From the NCBI RefSeq assembly GCF_029395455.1, contig NZ_CP113916.1:434001-498000 (forward strand): a stretch of 64,000 bases of DNA. The letters run 5' to 3'. The first letter of the stretch is position 1; each line of letters opens with the position of its first letter. This DNA is from Lactobacillus sp. ESL0785. Its GTDB lineage: Bacteria > Bacillota > Bacilli > Lactobacillales > Lactobacillaceae. Under the pieces are notes generated by a model, which ran no database searches, was not told the origin of the DNA, and saw only the letters and a list, made by a program, of their open reading frames with translations. Below, one piece after another: positions 16,495-26,289 of this stretch. Made by a program: the position numbers and the translations under genes.

Positions 16495-16566
16495 ATTTAC
16501 AAAATATTATGAGTGATTATAATAATTATTTAAATGTAACATTTTAAATAAAATGGAAGGAAAACA

Positions 16567-16761
16567 ATGATTGAAAAAGCTTTTCAGGTTATTCTTATTT
16601 TATTGGGAATCTGGGAGTTGTATGCAGTATATAAGTCCTATCAAGGTGTTAGGAAGCATGGTGGTAAGGGTACGTCAGCATTTTTACCACTTGCTTTATG
16701 GTCTGGAATCGTTTTTGGTCTAGTATTAATTGTTTTGGGTTTGAATTACTTGTTTAAGTAA
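16567..16761 (+). CDS. Small two-helix membrane protein, paralogue of the gene at 15651
   Basis: 64 residues with two membrane segments (about 5-22 and 40-62). It shares the G-x-W-E-x-Y-A and G-x-K-x-T-S-x-F-L landmarks with the 71-residue protein on the other side of the EIIA gene. ATGGAAGGAAAACA gives a usable ribosome site. It has its own terminator. Function unknown. Confidence 0.75.
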   Translation: MIEKAFQVILILLGIWELYAVYKSYQGVRKHGGKGTSAFLPLALWSGIVFGLVLIVLGLNYLFK

Positions 16762-16780
16762 TTCAAATAAATTTTGTTTT

Positions 16781-16811
16781 GCAGTATTACGAATTGTAAT
16801 ACTGCTTTTTT
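16781..16811 (+). terminator. Terminator after the small membrane protein
   Basis: Perfect ten-base stem GCAGTATTAC/GTAATACTGC with loop GAATT and a T-run. Confidence 0.92.
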
Positions 16812-16962
16812 ATACTTGATTTAATGTTAATTCACCTTATGTTGAGTCCAGTTATTATTTTGCCACCAATAGTTTATTATCCGTAAATATATTTATTTAC
16901 TAATGGATTACCGTTATAATTTATGTCGAGTTGAAGGTTAAATTTAGCAGGAGTAAATATTA

Positions 16963-18258
16963 ATGGAAATTTCAATTATTGTTGCAGCCTATAATGAAGA
17001 AAAATTACTGGGTCGTTGTTTGACTTCTTTGGCTGAGCAAGATTTTAGTCAAAGCTATGAAGTGATTGTAGTTGATGATGGCAGTACGGATCAGACTTTG
17101 ACAATTGCTAAACAATTTGAACATGAATATCCGGATGTTTTTAAAATTATTCATCAAAAAAATCAAGGTCAGGGAATGGCAAGAAATGTGGGATTAGAAT
17201 GTGCTCAAGGTAAATATATTGGTTTCACTGATGCTGATGATTGGGTTGAGCCGAATTATTTATCCGAGTTATATAATAATCTAATTAAGTATCAAAGTGA
17301 TATTGCAATTTGTGATGTTCATAAAATTTTTGTAGAAAATGCAACTGCACAAGATGTTGTTACTTTGCCTTGTGGTGAAGGTGTGATTGATATTGCTACA
17401 TATATTACAACGGCTCAGAGTAATTCTTATTCATGGAATAAGCTATATCGTCGTGAAATTTGGCAGCATCATAGCTTTAAAAAGATGGCTTATGAAGATT
17501 TGGATATTTTGATTCCGCTAATTAGTCATTGTAAGAGACTTTCATATGTTCCTAAGGCACTTTATAATTATTATAAGCATGCTGATAGTACAACATCTTC
17601 GTATACTAATCCGCGTTTATTTGGAATTTTTACTGCTTATCAGGATTTAATTAATAATTGTGCCACAGAATATCGAATAGCAGCTGAATATTGTGCGTTA
17701 AAAAGAATGATAATTAATATGAAAACGCCAGGATTTAGATATTACTTGTCGTACTTTATTGAGTTAATTCAAAATCTAAATTTAGCAGCTAATCAGTTAG
17801 TAAAAAACAGTGAGTTTGCTGCTGATAGTTTATACTATTCGCAAGTTTCACTGTTGCCTAATAATTTTTATTTATCTAATAAAATTGACTTAAACAACTG
17901 GCAAAAATATCAAAATAATGAATACTTTAAAATATTTATTAATGATCAAGTGACAGAATTAATTGATCAACTTGATCGTTATGGTGGTATTGCTGTATTT
18001 GAGCCAATAAAATTACAAGCACCTATTGGTTATTTGCGAGCAATTGGTAATTTTGTTGTTGTAGATGATAGCAATAAGTGCATAATGTTGGGTATCAAGC
18101 CCAAACATCCATTAATTAACTTTTTGCGCGGAAGTGCAGATAAGCTAAAAAAGATTAATGAATTGATTATTAATAATAAAAATTATGCTGCAGACTTATT
18201 TGATGTTCATGTAGTTACGGTTAGAGCTTTGTGTGATAATGTCGTGTTTAAAATTTAA
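16963..18258 (+). CDS. Family 2 glycosyltransferase with an unassigned C-terminal region
   Basis: 431 residues. The first 220 or so form a GT-A domain: IIVAAYNEE at the start, VVDDGSTD near 36, and DADDW near 86 as the metal-binding DxD region. The later EDLDIL segment fits the acceptor site. The last 200 residues match nothing I recognise and lack membrane helices. It probably adds sugar to a wall or surface polymer at the inner membrane face. It is alone, with no polysaccharide genes beside it, and is very AT-rich. Confidence 0.85.
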   Translation: MEISIIVAAYNEEKLLGRCLTSLAEQDFSQSYEVIVVDDGSTDQTLTIAKQFEHEYPDVFKIIHQKNQGQGMARNVGLECAQGKYIGFTDADDWVEPNYLSELYNNLIKYQSDIAICDVHKIFVENATAQDVVTLPCGEGVIDIATYITTAQSNSYSWNKLYRREIWQHHSFKKMAYEDLDILIPLISHCKRLSYVPKALYNYYKHADSTTSSYTNPRLFGIFTAYQDLINNCATEYRIAAEYCALKRMIINMKTPGFRYYLSYFIELIQNLNLAANQLVKNSEFAADSLYYSQVSLLPNNFYLSNKIDLNNWQKYQNNEYFKIFINDQVTELIDQLDRYGGIAVFEPIKLQAPIGYLRAIGNFVVVDDSNKCIMLGIKPKHPLINFLRGSADKLKKINELIINNKNYAADLFDVHVVTVRALCDNVVFKI

Positions 18259-18309
18259 TTGAAATTAAAGTAATTACATTTTTTCTAAAAATAAGTCCTC
18301 CTTTTGTTG

Positions 18310-18338
18310 TTGTAAATAATTAATAAAAAACATATAAT
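18310..18338 (+). promoter_or_regulatory. Promoter of the DASS transporter
   Basis: TTGTAA (18310-18315), 17-base spacer, TATAAT (18333-18338), followed by AAGAGAGGAA and ATG 18383. Confidence 0.55.
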
Positions 18339-18382
18339 ATTTTGTATAAAATAAATTATTCACAATATGAAAGAGAGGAAAT

Positions 18383-19849
18383 ATGAAGACTTTAGAAAGA
18401 GTGAACTATAAAGGGTTTATTTCGCCCTTAATAGTTGGCGTTATTTTGTGGTGCGCTACACCATGGCGACCTGTTGGACTGACGCCGCAGGCTTGGGAAA
18501 TGTTTGCTATTTTTGTGGCGACAATTGTTGGTTGTATTACTAAGCCGTTGCCAATTGGTGGGACTACCTTAACTGGTTTAGTAGTTATGGTGTTAGTTGG
18601 GTTAGCGCCAATTAATAACGTTGTTAATCCCAAAACTGGCGTTGTAACTACGGGTATCTTGAGCGCATTTAGTAATTCTGCAGCTTGGTTAATTGCTATG
18701 GCTTTCATTATGGCATATGGCATTACTAAGACAGGTTTAGGTAATCGGATTGCGTATTGGATGATCGAACGTTTTGGTAAAAAGTCGTTGGGTATTGGTT
18801 ATGCAATTACTGGTCTAGAATTGATTTTAGGCGCTTTGATTCCATCTAATAGTGCAAGAACGGGTGGTGTTGTTTGGCCGCTGACAGAATCAATTTCGAA
18901 AAGTTATGATTCTAAACCTAATGATCCGTCACGTAAAAAAATAGGTTCTTATATTGACTTGGTTGCTTTTCATGCCAATATCTTATCTACGGCATTATTT
19001 TTAACAGGTGCGGCAGCAAATGTTGTTGCACAGCAAATGGCAGCACAAAAGGGCTACCAAATGACATGGGCAAGTTGGTTTATTACAGCAATTGTTCCAG
19101 TCGCAATTTCAGCAGTAATTGTTCCGTGGCTTCTTTATAAAATATATCCGCCGGAAATTAAGGAAACACCGAATGCTAAGCAATGGGCTAAAGATAATTT
19201 GACAAAAATGGGTAAGGTAACAGTTCCTGAGAAGATTATGGCTACTGTTTTTGCCTTGGCAATTTTATTATGGATTTTGTCAGGAATTTTCAAAGTTCCA
19301 CAATTGGATGCAACTTTTGTTGCCTTTTTAGCAGTCACTTTGCTACTTCTGACAGGTGTATTAACTGCTCAAGATATTTTTAACCAAGCAGGTGCTTGGA
19401 ATATTTTGGTTTGGCTGTCAATCTTAGTCTTTATGGCAGGGAAATTAATTTCATTTGGCTTTATTGCTTGGTTCTCGCAGACCATTCAGAGGAGTTTGCA
19501 TGGTGTTAGTTGGAGTATTGTCTTAATTATTTTAGTGTTAGTAATGTTCTATACGCATTATTTCTTTGCTAGTGGAACGGCTCATGTGACAGCTTTATAC
19601 TTACCGTTTTTGTCAGTGGCTGTTGCAACTGGTGCACCATTGCCATTAGCTGCGATGTTATTAGCATTTACTACAGTAATCAATAATTCGTCAACACATT
19701 ATGCTAATCCATCAGCATCAATTTTGGCAACAACGGGTTATGTTACTCAGGGAGAATGGTGGAAGAACAACTTTATTATTGGTCTAGTCTATCTAGTAAT
19801 CTTTGGTGTAATTGGTACATTATGGATGAAAGTTTTGGGTATGTGGTAA
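18383..19849 (+). CDS. DASS/SLC13 family anion transporter (malate/2-oxoglutarate/citrate type)
   Basis: A 488-residue membrane protein with about twelve helices. SNSAAWLIAMAFIMAYGI near residue 95, GALIPSNSARTGG near 155, and the C-terminal NNSSTHYANP near 435 are signatures of the bacterial plastid-translocator-like DASS group, the latter two carrying SNS/SNT-type substrate loops. It probably takes up a di- or tricarboxylate by Na+ symport or antiport. It is monocistronic and convergent with the GH1 gene. The exact substrate is not visible. Confidence 0.9.
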   Translation: MKTLERVNYKGFISPLIVGVILWCATPWRPVGLTPQAWEMFAIFVATIVGCITKPLPIGGTTLTGLVVMVLVGLAPINNVVNPKTGVVTTGILSAFSNSAAWLIAMAFIMAYGITKTGLGNRIAYWMIERFGKKSLGIGYAITGLELILGALIPSNSARTGGVVWPLTESISKSYDSKPNDPSRKKIGSYIDLVAFHANILSTALFLTGAAANVVAQQMAAQKGYQMTWASWFITAIVPVAISAVIVPWLLYKIYPPEIKETPNAKQWAKDNLTKMGKVTVPEKIMATVFALAILLWILSGIFKVPQLDATFVAFLAVTLLLLTGVLTAQDIFNQAGAWNILVWLSILVFMAGKLISFGFIAWFSQTIQRSLHGVSWSIVLIILVLVMFYTHYFFASGTAHVTALYLPFLSVAVATGAPLPLAAMLLAFTTVINNSSTHYANPSASILATTGYVTQGEWWKNNFIIGLVYLVIFGVIGTLWMKVLGMW

Positions 19850-19874
19850 AATGTGGTAAAAATTGTTGAAACAA

Positions 19875-19918
19875 ATAGGGCTTCTGTATTAATGCAGAAG
19901 TCCTATTTATTTTTATTT
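19875..19918. terminator. Bidirectional terminator between DASS and GH1 genes
   Basis: ATAGGGCTTCTG pairs with CAGAAGTCCTAT, with T-rich sequence on the plus side and A's on the other. Confidence 0.82.
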
Positions 19919-19924
19919 TAATAG

Positions 19925-21418
<1,494 letters not shown>

Positions 21419-21481
21419 TTACTATAAGGTTTTTATACACTTCAAGTATGAATTTAAACATAATAAAAAGTTAATGTTTGT

Positions 21482-21509
21482 TTGACTTTTTTGCAAGCGT
21501 TTTTATAAT
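21482..21509 (+). promoter_or_regulatory. EIIB-EIIC operon promoter with internal cre
   Basis: TTGACT (21482-21487), 16-base spacer, TATAAT (21504-21509). TGCAAGCGTTTTTA (21492-21505) is cre-like and fills the spacer, so CcpA would compete with RNA polymerase. Confidence 0.75.
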
Positions 21510-21559
21510 AATAAGTATAACAATTATAATTTGTTGGATACATTCAGGAGGAATTTAAA

Positions 21560-21895
21560 ATGGCAGAACAAACAATAATGCTCAATTGTGCAGCAGGGAT
21601 GAGTACATCATTGCTGGTAACCAAAATGCAAGAAGCAGCAAAAAAGCAAGGTCTTGATGTTAAGATCTTTGCTTGTCCAGCGTCGGAAGCACCCCAGCAT
21701 ATTAGTCAAGAGAGTATTGATTGTGTCTTACTTGGGCCGCAAGTTCGTTATATGGAAGATGATATGAAGGATAAGGTTAAAGGCAAGGGTAAAGATGGTC
21801 AAGATATTCCTGTTGCCGTAATTGATATGCAAGCTTATGGCATGATGAATGGCGAAAAAGTCCTTAAACAAGCCGAAGATTTAATTAACGGTTAG
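21560..21895 (+). CDS. PTS lactose/cellobiose-family EIIB
   Basis: 111 residues; Cys10 in LNCAAGMSTSLL is the phosphorylation site. GGAGGAA precedes the ATG. It is first in an operon with the unknown membrane protein at 21909 and the EIIC at 22441, with no EIIA. Phosphate probably comes from the solitary EIIA at 16071. Confidence 0.95.
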   Translation: MAEQTIMLNCAAGMSTSLLVTKMQEAAKKQGLDVKIFACPASEAPQHISQESIDCVLLGPQVRYMEDDMKDKVKGKGKDGQDIPVAVIDMQAYGMMNGEKVLKQAEDLING

Positions 21896-21908
21896 GGGTA
21901 TTAATTAG

Positions 21909-22403
21909 ATGGCTGATGAAAAGGATGAAATAGCTCGTAAAAAATATGAAGATAATCTGAAATATCTTTATTTTAGTCGTTATCTAATGTTGAGATATTC
22001 AGTTTCAGCATATTTATTTACAAACATATTTTGGTTGATATTTTCATTACCATATAAAAGAATAGCTGGAATTATTGCGGCGGCAATAATGACAATTTTT
22101 GCGGCGGCAGCAGCTATTGAGCAGCTAAGTAAAATGCATAATCGCGACTTAAATGTGCCAATAACTAGAATTTATTTTTGGATTCAAATTGTAGTAAATA
22201 TTTTGTTGATTATTTTGTTACAGCTTCCAATAGAAAAGTATTTTTTCCCGTTTGCTGTTGATCAAAGCAGTAAAGTATTGATTTTAACGATTTTATTGGT
22301 TGGAATTGCTCTTGCTGGTTGTTGTGAAGTCCGAATTAAAAATATTATTAATGGAAAAGATCGCTATACCAAAGTAATTGCAACATTTAAAAAGAATCAC
22401 TAA
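21909..22403 (+). CDS. Four-helix membrane protein of unknown function in a PTS operon
   Basis: 164 residues with a charged N-terminus and about four membrane helices (near 32-48, 52-72, 90-110 and 120-140). No known motif or catalytic pattern is seen. It lies 13 bases after EIIB and 37 bases before EIIC, inside one transcript, so co-expression is almost certain. Its stop codon is in a strong hairpin. It is not a split EIIC: EIIC is full length. A role as an accessory or regulator of the permease is possible. Confidence 0.85.
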   Translation: MADEKDEIARKKYEDNLKYLYFSRYLMLRYSVSAYLFTNIFWLIFSLPYKRIAGIIAAAIMTIFAAAAAIEQLSKMHNRDLNVPITRIYFWIQIVVNILLIILLQLPIEKYFFPFAVDQSSKVLILTILLVGIALAGCCEVRIKNIINGKDRYTKVIATFKKNH

Positions 22404-22424
22404 AGCCAGATAGAGGCTTTAGTG
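22398..22424 (+). other. Strong hairpin over the stop codon of the unknown membrane gene
   Basis: CACTAAAGCC (22398-22407) pairs perfectly with GGCTTTAGTG (22415-22424) around a seven-base loop; the TAA at 22401-22403 lies in the stem. No T-run follows and the EIIC ribosome site comes next, so it looks like an mRNA-stability or processing element rather than a terminator. Confidence 0.65.
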
Positions 22425-22440
22425 TTAGAGGAGGAACGTC

Positions 22441-23802
22441 ATGGCTGAAGAGAAGAAGCCGATGAAAGATCGAATATCTAAATTAATTGGTAAGTTTGCG
22501 GCTACTAGATTTGTCCGTGCTATCATGGATGCGGGTTACAGTGTAATTTCATTTACTATTGTCGGAGCATTTTTCTTAATTTTAACGGTTTTACCTGATG
22601 TAGTTAGAAATCCTGGATTTACCAGCTTTTATAATAGTACAATTGGTCGATTTGATAATTTATATCAAGCTGTTTATAATGCCACGATGGGTATTTTGGC
22701 ACTAGTCTTTTCAGGGACATTTGCATACTCATATACTAAGATATATCGCGATGAAGAACACATTAATTTAGTTCCAGTCAATGGCTTGATGATGTTCTTA
22801 ATGGCCTTCTTTATTACCGTACCGGAATTAATTTGGAAGAATGGTACAGTTCAATTTGTTACTATGTTTACTAAAGATAAAATGCTCGCAGGTGGCTACC
22901 AAGCATCACAAACTGCAGGTATTTATCGGATTGGTGCTGTCGGGATCTTTATTGGTTTAGTAATTGCATGGTTAACGGTTCAAATTTATCGCTATACAAT
23001 TAAGCATAATTGGCGAATTAAAATGCCAGCCTCAGTACCAGCTGGGGTATCGAACTCATTTAGTGCGTTAATTCCTACAGCTTGTGTATCAATTATCGTT
23101 GCTGTAATTAATATGGCATTGGTATTGATGGGAACAGATTTATTTAAGGTATTGTTTGTTCCATTCTCATTTATTAGCAATATTGCTGATAGTTGGTGGG
23201 GAATCCTAGTTATCATGTTCTTAATCCACTTCTTATGGTGGTTTGGAATTCATGGTGCAACAATTATCAGTTCTTTCTATACTCCAATTGTATTGGCTAA
23301 CTTACAAGCTAATCAACACGGAGGTGCTTACCATGTGTTTGCTGGTGAATTTACGAATGCATTTGTCACGATTGGTGGTTCTGGAGCAACATTAGGTGTC
23401 GCTATTTGGTTAGTACTGCGAGCTCGTTCGGCACAGTTAAAGGAAATTGGTAAAGTAGAAATTGTTCCAGCAATCTTCAATATTAATGAACCTTTGATTT
23501 TTGGTTTGCCAGTAGTTTACAATGCTAATTTAATGATTCCATTTATTGTAGCGCCGATGGCTTCAAGTTTGATAGCATACCTAGGGATTGCAACGCATCT
23601 AGTACCAAAAATTATTGCGCAACAGCCATGGCCATCACCAGTTGGCTTAGGTGGATTGGTTGCAACGGGAAGTTGGCAAGGTGCAGTTTTGTCAATCGTT
23701 TGTGCAATTGTTGCGTTTGTTGTTTGGTATCCATTCATCAAGCATTACGATAATGTTTTATTGAAGCAAGAAAAAGAAACTTCTGTACAAGAAAATGCTT
23801 AG
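22441..23802 (+). CDS. PTS lactose/cellobiose-family EIIC permease
   Basis: 453 residues with about ten membrane segments. Family landmarks are WWFGIHGATI near 271, GGSGATLG near 312 and FNINEPLIFGLPVVYN near 345. GAGGAACG precedes ATG 22441. It completes a cellobiose-type transporter with the EIIB at 21560, with 6-phospho-beta-glucosidase transcribed divergently. Imported sugar would arrive phosphorylated for that enzyme. Confidence 0.95.
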   Translation: MAEEKKPMKDRISKLIGKFAATRFVRAIMDAGYSVISFTIVGAFFLILTVLPDVVRNPGFTSFYNSTIGRFDNLYQAVYNATMGILALVFSGTFAYSYTKIYRDEEHINLVPVNGLMMFLMAFFITVPELIWKNGTVQFVTMFTKDKMLAGGYQASQTAGIYRIGAVGIFIGLVIAWLTVQIYRYTIKHNWRIKMPASVPAGVSNSFSALIPTACVSIIVAVINMALVLMGTDLFKVLFVPFSFISNIADSWWGILVIMFLIHFLWWFGIHGATIISSFYTPIVLANLQANQHGGAYHVFAGEFTNAFVTIGGSGATLGVAIWLVLRARSAQLKEIGKVEIVPAIFNINEPLIFGLPVVYNANLMIPFIVAPMASSLIAYLGIATHLVPKIIAQQPWPSPVGLGGLVATGSWQGAVLSIVCAIVAFVVWYPFIKHYDNVLLKQEKETSVQENA

Positions 23803-23818
23803 AAGATAGTTTATAAAT

Positions 23819-23852
23819 AAAAGCAGCTAGTTATTAGAACTAACTGCTTTTT
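23819..23852 (+). terminator. Terminator after EIIC
   Basis: AAAAGCAGCTAGTT pairs with AACTAACTGCTTTT (one mismatch) with loop ATTAG, then T's. Confidence 0.85.
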
Positions 23853-23968
23853 GTTTTAAAAAATGACATTGAATCTCACTTTTTCACAAACAAGTTTTAA
23901 GTAATCTAACTCACTTTTTGTTATGATAAAAATGTAACCAAGAGTGTTTGAATAGGAGGAATTTTATT

Positions 23969-24439
23969 ATGAAATATCCTAAGACAAAAGAAGTTTTAAA
24001 TCAATTAGTAGCAGATTTGACGCAAATGCACATGATTGTGCACCAGCACCATTGGTACATGCGTGGTGAACGTTTTTTGAAGTTGCACCCATATCTTGAT
24101 AAAGTAATGGACGAATTGGCTAATCAACAAGATTTAGTTGCAGAGCGATTAATTACTTTAGATGGTTCACCAGTTTCAACACTTAGCGATATTGCTAAAA
24201 TGACTAACATCAAGGACGAAGAGCCAAATTGGAATGAAACAATTGATGAACGTTATAGTAAAATTATTGCTGGTTATCGTCAATTGGAGCAAGACTACCA
24301 AAAGGGTTTGGAAGTCAGCGATGAAGAAGGCGACTATTCAACCAATGATATGTTTACCACTTGTCATACAGAAGTTGAAAAGCGCATTTGGATGATGTCT
24401 GCAGAGATTAATCAGGCACCAGGAATTGATCCAGAATAA
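23969..24439 (+). CDS. dps: Dps-family DNA-protecting ferritin-like protein
   Basis: About 156 residues. The ferroxidase pattern of Dps is visible: HQHHWYMRG near residue 27, a following FLKLHPYLDKV helix and DELANQQDLVAERLITL near 50-65. It stores iron, consumes peroxide and may bind DNA. The start is ATG 23969, after AGGAGGAA; the frame extends upstream only to a poor start. A TATGAT -10 box lies at 23922-23927. Monocistronic. Confidence 0.93.
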   Translation: MKYPKTKEVLNQLVADLTQMHMIVHQHHWYMRGERFLKLHPYLDKVMDELANQQDLVAERLITLDGSPVSTLSDIAKMTNIKDEEPNWNETIDERYSKIIAGYRQLEQDYQKGLEVSDEEGDYSTNDMFTTCHTEVEKRIWMMSAEINQAPGIDPE

Positions 24440-24452
24440 AAATAATTGTTAG

Positions 24453-24483
24453 AGAGTAGTTTGAATAAAGCTACTCTTTTTTT
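24453..24483 (+). terminator. Terminator after dps
   Basis: AGAGTAG pairs with CTACTCT, then a run of T's. Confidence 0.88.
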
Positions 24484-24507
24484 ATTGTGATTACTAATAG
24501 AAAATTT

Positions 24508-24516
24508 TGCTATAAT
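24508..24516 (+). promoter_or_regulatory. Extended -10 promoter of the rpiA operon
   Basis: TGC directly before TATAAT (24511-24516). The -35 region is weak (TGATTA at a 17-base spacing). Confidence 0.55.
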
Positions 24517-24565
24517 AAGGTTGATTTATGAGTTGTTGATGATTTAATAGTGGGAAAGTATGACG

Positions 24566-25258
24566 ATGGATAAAGAAGAACAGGATAAATTAAAGCAAAA
24601 AGCTGGGATTAAAGCTGCTAGCTTGGTTAAACCGGGCATGAAATTAGGGATTGGTACTGGTTCAACAGTAGCCTTTTTGATTGATGCTCTAGGTAAACGC
24701 AAAAAAGAAGAAGGTTTGGAGTTAGCTGCCATTGCCACTACTTCTAGTAGAAGTAAAAAGCAGATGGAGAGTTGGGGCTTTAAAGTTGACCAGCTTGCTG
24801 AAATTGACCAGCTTGACTTAACAATCGATGGCGCGGATCGCTTTGCGACTAACTTTGATGGCATTAAAGGCGGCGGCGGCGCCCTAACACTGGAAAAAAA
24901 CGTTGCGGTTAATTCAAAAAAAGTAATGTGGATTGTTGATGAATCGAAGGTTGTAGAACATTTGAGTGGTTTTGCGCTGCCTGTGGAAGTTTTACCAATT
25001 TCTTGTGAGCAAAATTTCCGTCGTTTTGAAGCAGAAGGTTTAAAGCCTAAGTGGCGTATGGCTGATAGTAAACGTTTCGTAACTCACTATGGTAATTATA
25101 TTATTGACTTAGACCTTGATCGCATTCCCGTACCGCATGGGTTGGCAGATTATCTTGACCACACTGTGGGTGTTGTGGAACACGGCTTATTCCTTGATAT
25201 GTGTGATGAAGTTATTATTGCTCATCGCAACGGTGAGATTGAGGATCGGAAGAAATAG
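24566..25258 (+). CDS. rpiA: Ribose-5-phosphate isomerase A
   Basis: About 230 residues, interconverting ribose-5-phosphate and ribulose-5-phosphate. The phosphate loop GTGST, DGADR and KGGGGALTLEK catalytic blocks occur in family order. GGGAAAG lies seven bases before ATG 24566, so that start is preferred over ATG 24560. It opens a run with nucleoside hydrolase and a GntR regulator, which would direct nucleoside ribose into the pentose phosphate pool. Confidence 0.95.
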   Translation: MDKEEQDKLKQKAGIKAASLVKPGMKLGIGTGSTVAFLIDALGKRKKEEGLELAAIATTSSRSKKQMESWGFKVDQLAEIDQLDLTIDGADRFATNFDGIKGGGGALTLEKNVAVNSKKVMWIVDESKVVEHLSGFALPVEVLPISCEQNFRRFEAEGLKPKWRMADSKRFVTHYGNYIIDLDLDRIPVPHGLADYLDHTVGVVEHGLFLDMCDEVIIAHRNGEIEDRKK

Positions 25259-25357
25259 TAGACTAGTTTTAGTGATATTTATTTTTGACATTAAAACGGC
25301 AGACAATTCACAGATTTGGTATGATTGACATATAAACTTTTTAAAAGAGGAAAACCA

Positions 25358-26278
25358 ATGATAAAGAAACCTTTAATTATCAGTACAGATCCGGGAATTG
25401 ATGATGCCGTTGCAATTACAATTGCCTTATTCGCCAAAGAATTAGACGTCAAATTAATTGCGGCAACTTGGGGTAATGTGACACTGAATAAGACATTAAA
25501 AAATGCCTTAAAGTTAGAAACTTTTTTAGGAACTAAAGTCCCAGTAGTAGCTGGAGCTTCAAGACCATTATTACGGTCTGCAATTGACGCTTCAAGTGTT
25601 CACGGTAAATCTGGCATGGCTGGCTATAATTTCCCTGAAGCTGACAATTCGTTATTGGTTCCGGGTATAGCTGCCGAAGCGATCCATGAAGTAGTTGCTA
25701 AAAGTAGAACCAAGGTAACTTTGATGCAGATTGGCCCGGCAACAGACTTTGCTTTGTACTTTAGACAATATCCTGATGACCTTGCTAAGATTGAAGAATT
25801 AGTAATTATGGGTGGTGCGATTGGTCGTGGCAATTGGGGTCCATATAGTGAATATAATGTTGCCGGTGATCCCGAAGCTGCTCAGATTGTTTTTGACAGT
25901 GGCGTGCCAATCAAGGTGGCACCACTTGAATTAGGTCATCAAGCATTTATAACCCAAGAAACGCTGCAGAAGATTAAAGTTTTGGGCAAGACCGGTGATA
26001 TGTTGTACCATCTTTTAACTAACTTGCATGATGAAACAGAAACTGATGGTCGCGAGATTTATGATGCCTTGGCTGCAGGGATACTGTTAAATCCTAAGAT
26101 GTACACTTTTAAACCGGCTTATATTGTGGTTGATACTAAGAGCCCACATGCGTATGGCGCATCAATTATGGACTTTAATAATTTCTTTGGTAAACCAGCT
26201 AATGCCCAAGTTGGCGTTAAGATAAAGCAAGACGTATTTTCCGATTGGATTATTCAGGCAATTAAGCAAGCAAATTAG
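25358..26278 (+). CDS. Nucleoside hydrolase (ribonucleoside N-glycosidase family)
   Basis: About 306 residues of the Ca2+-dependent inosine-uridine hydrolase family, splitting a nucleoside into base and ribose. The N-terminal signature is STDPGIDDA (9-17), keeping Asp11, Asp15 and Asp16 but with Ser for the usual first Asp. The VIMGGA segment and EYNVAGDPEAA are kept. The late catalytic-region HD is YD (235-236), as in some subfamilies. AGAGGAAAA precedes ATG 25358. Substrate preference (pyrimidine, purine or both) is uncertain. Confidence 0.9.
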   Translation: MIKKPLIISTDPGIDDAVAITIALFAKELDVKLIAATWGNVTLNKTLKNALKLETFLGTKVPVVAGASRPLLRSAIDASSVHGKSGMAGYNFPEADNSLLVPGIAAEAIHEVVAKSRTKVTLMQIGPATDFALYFRQYPDDLAKIEELVIMGGAIGRGNWGPYSEYNVAGDPEAAQIVFDSGVPIKVAPLELGHQAFITQETLQKIKVLGKTGDMLYHLLTNLHDETETDGREIYDALAAGILLNPKMYTFKPAYIVVDTKSPHAYGASIMDFNNFFGKPANAQVGVKIKQDVFSDWIIQAIKQAN

Positions 26279-26289
26279 TGAGGCAATAA

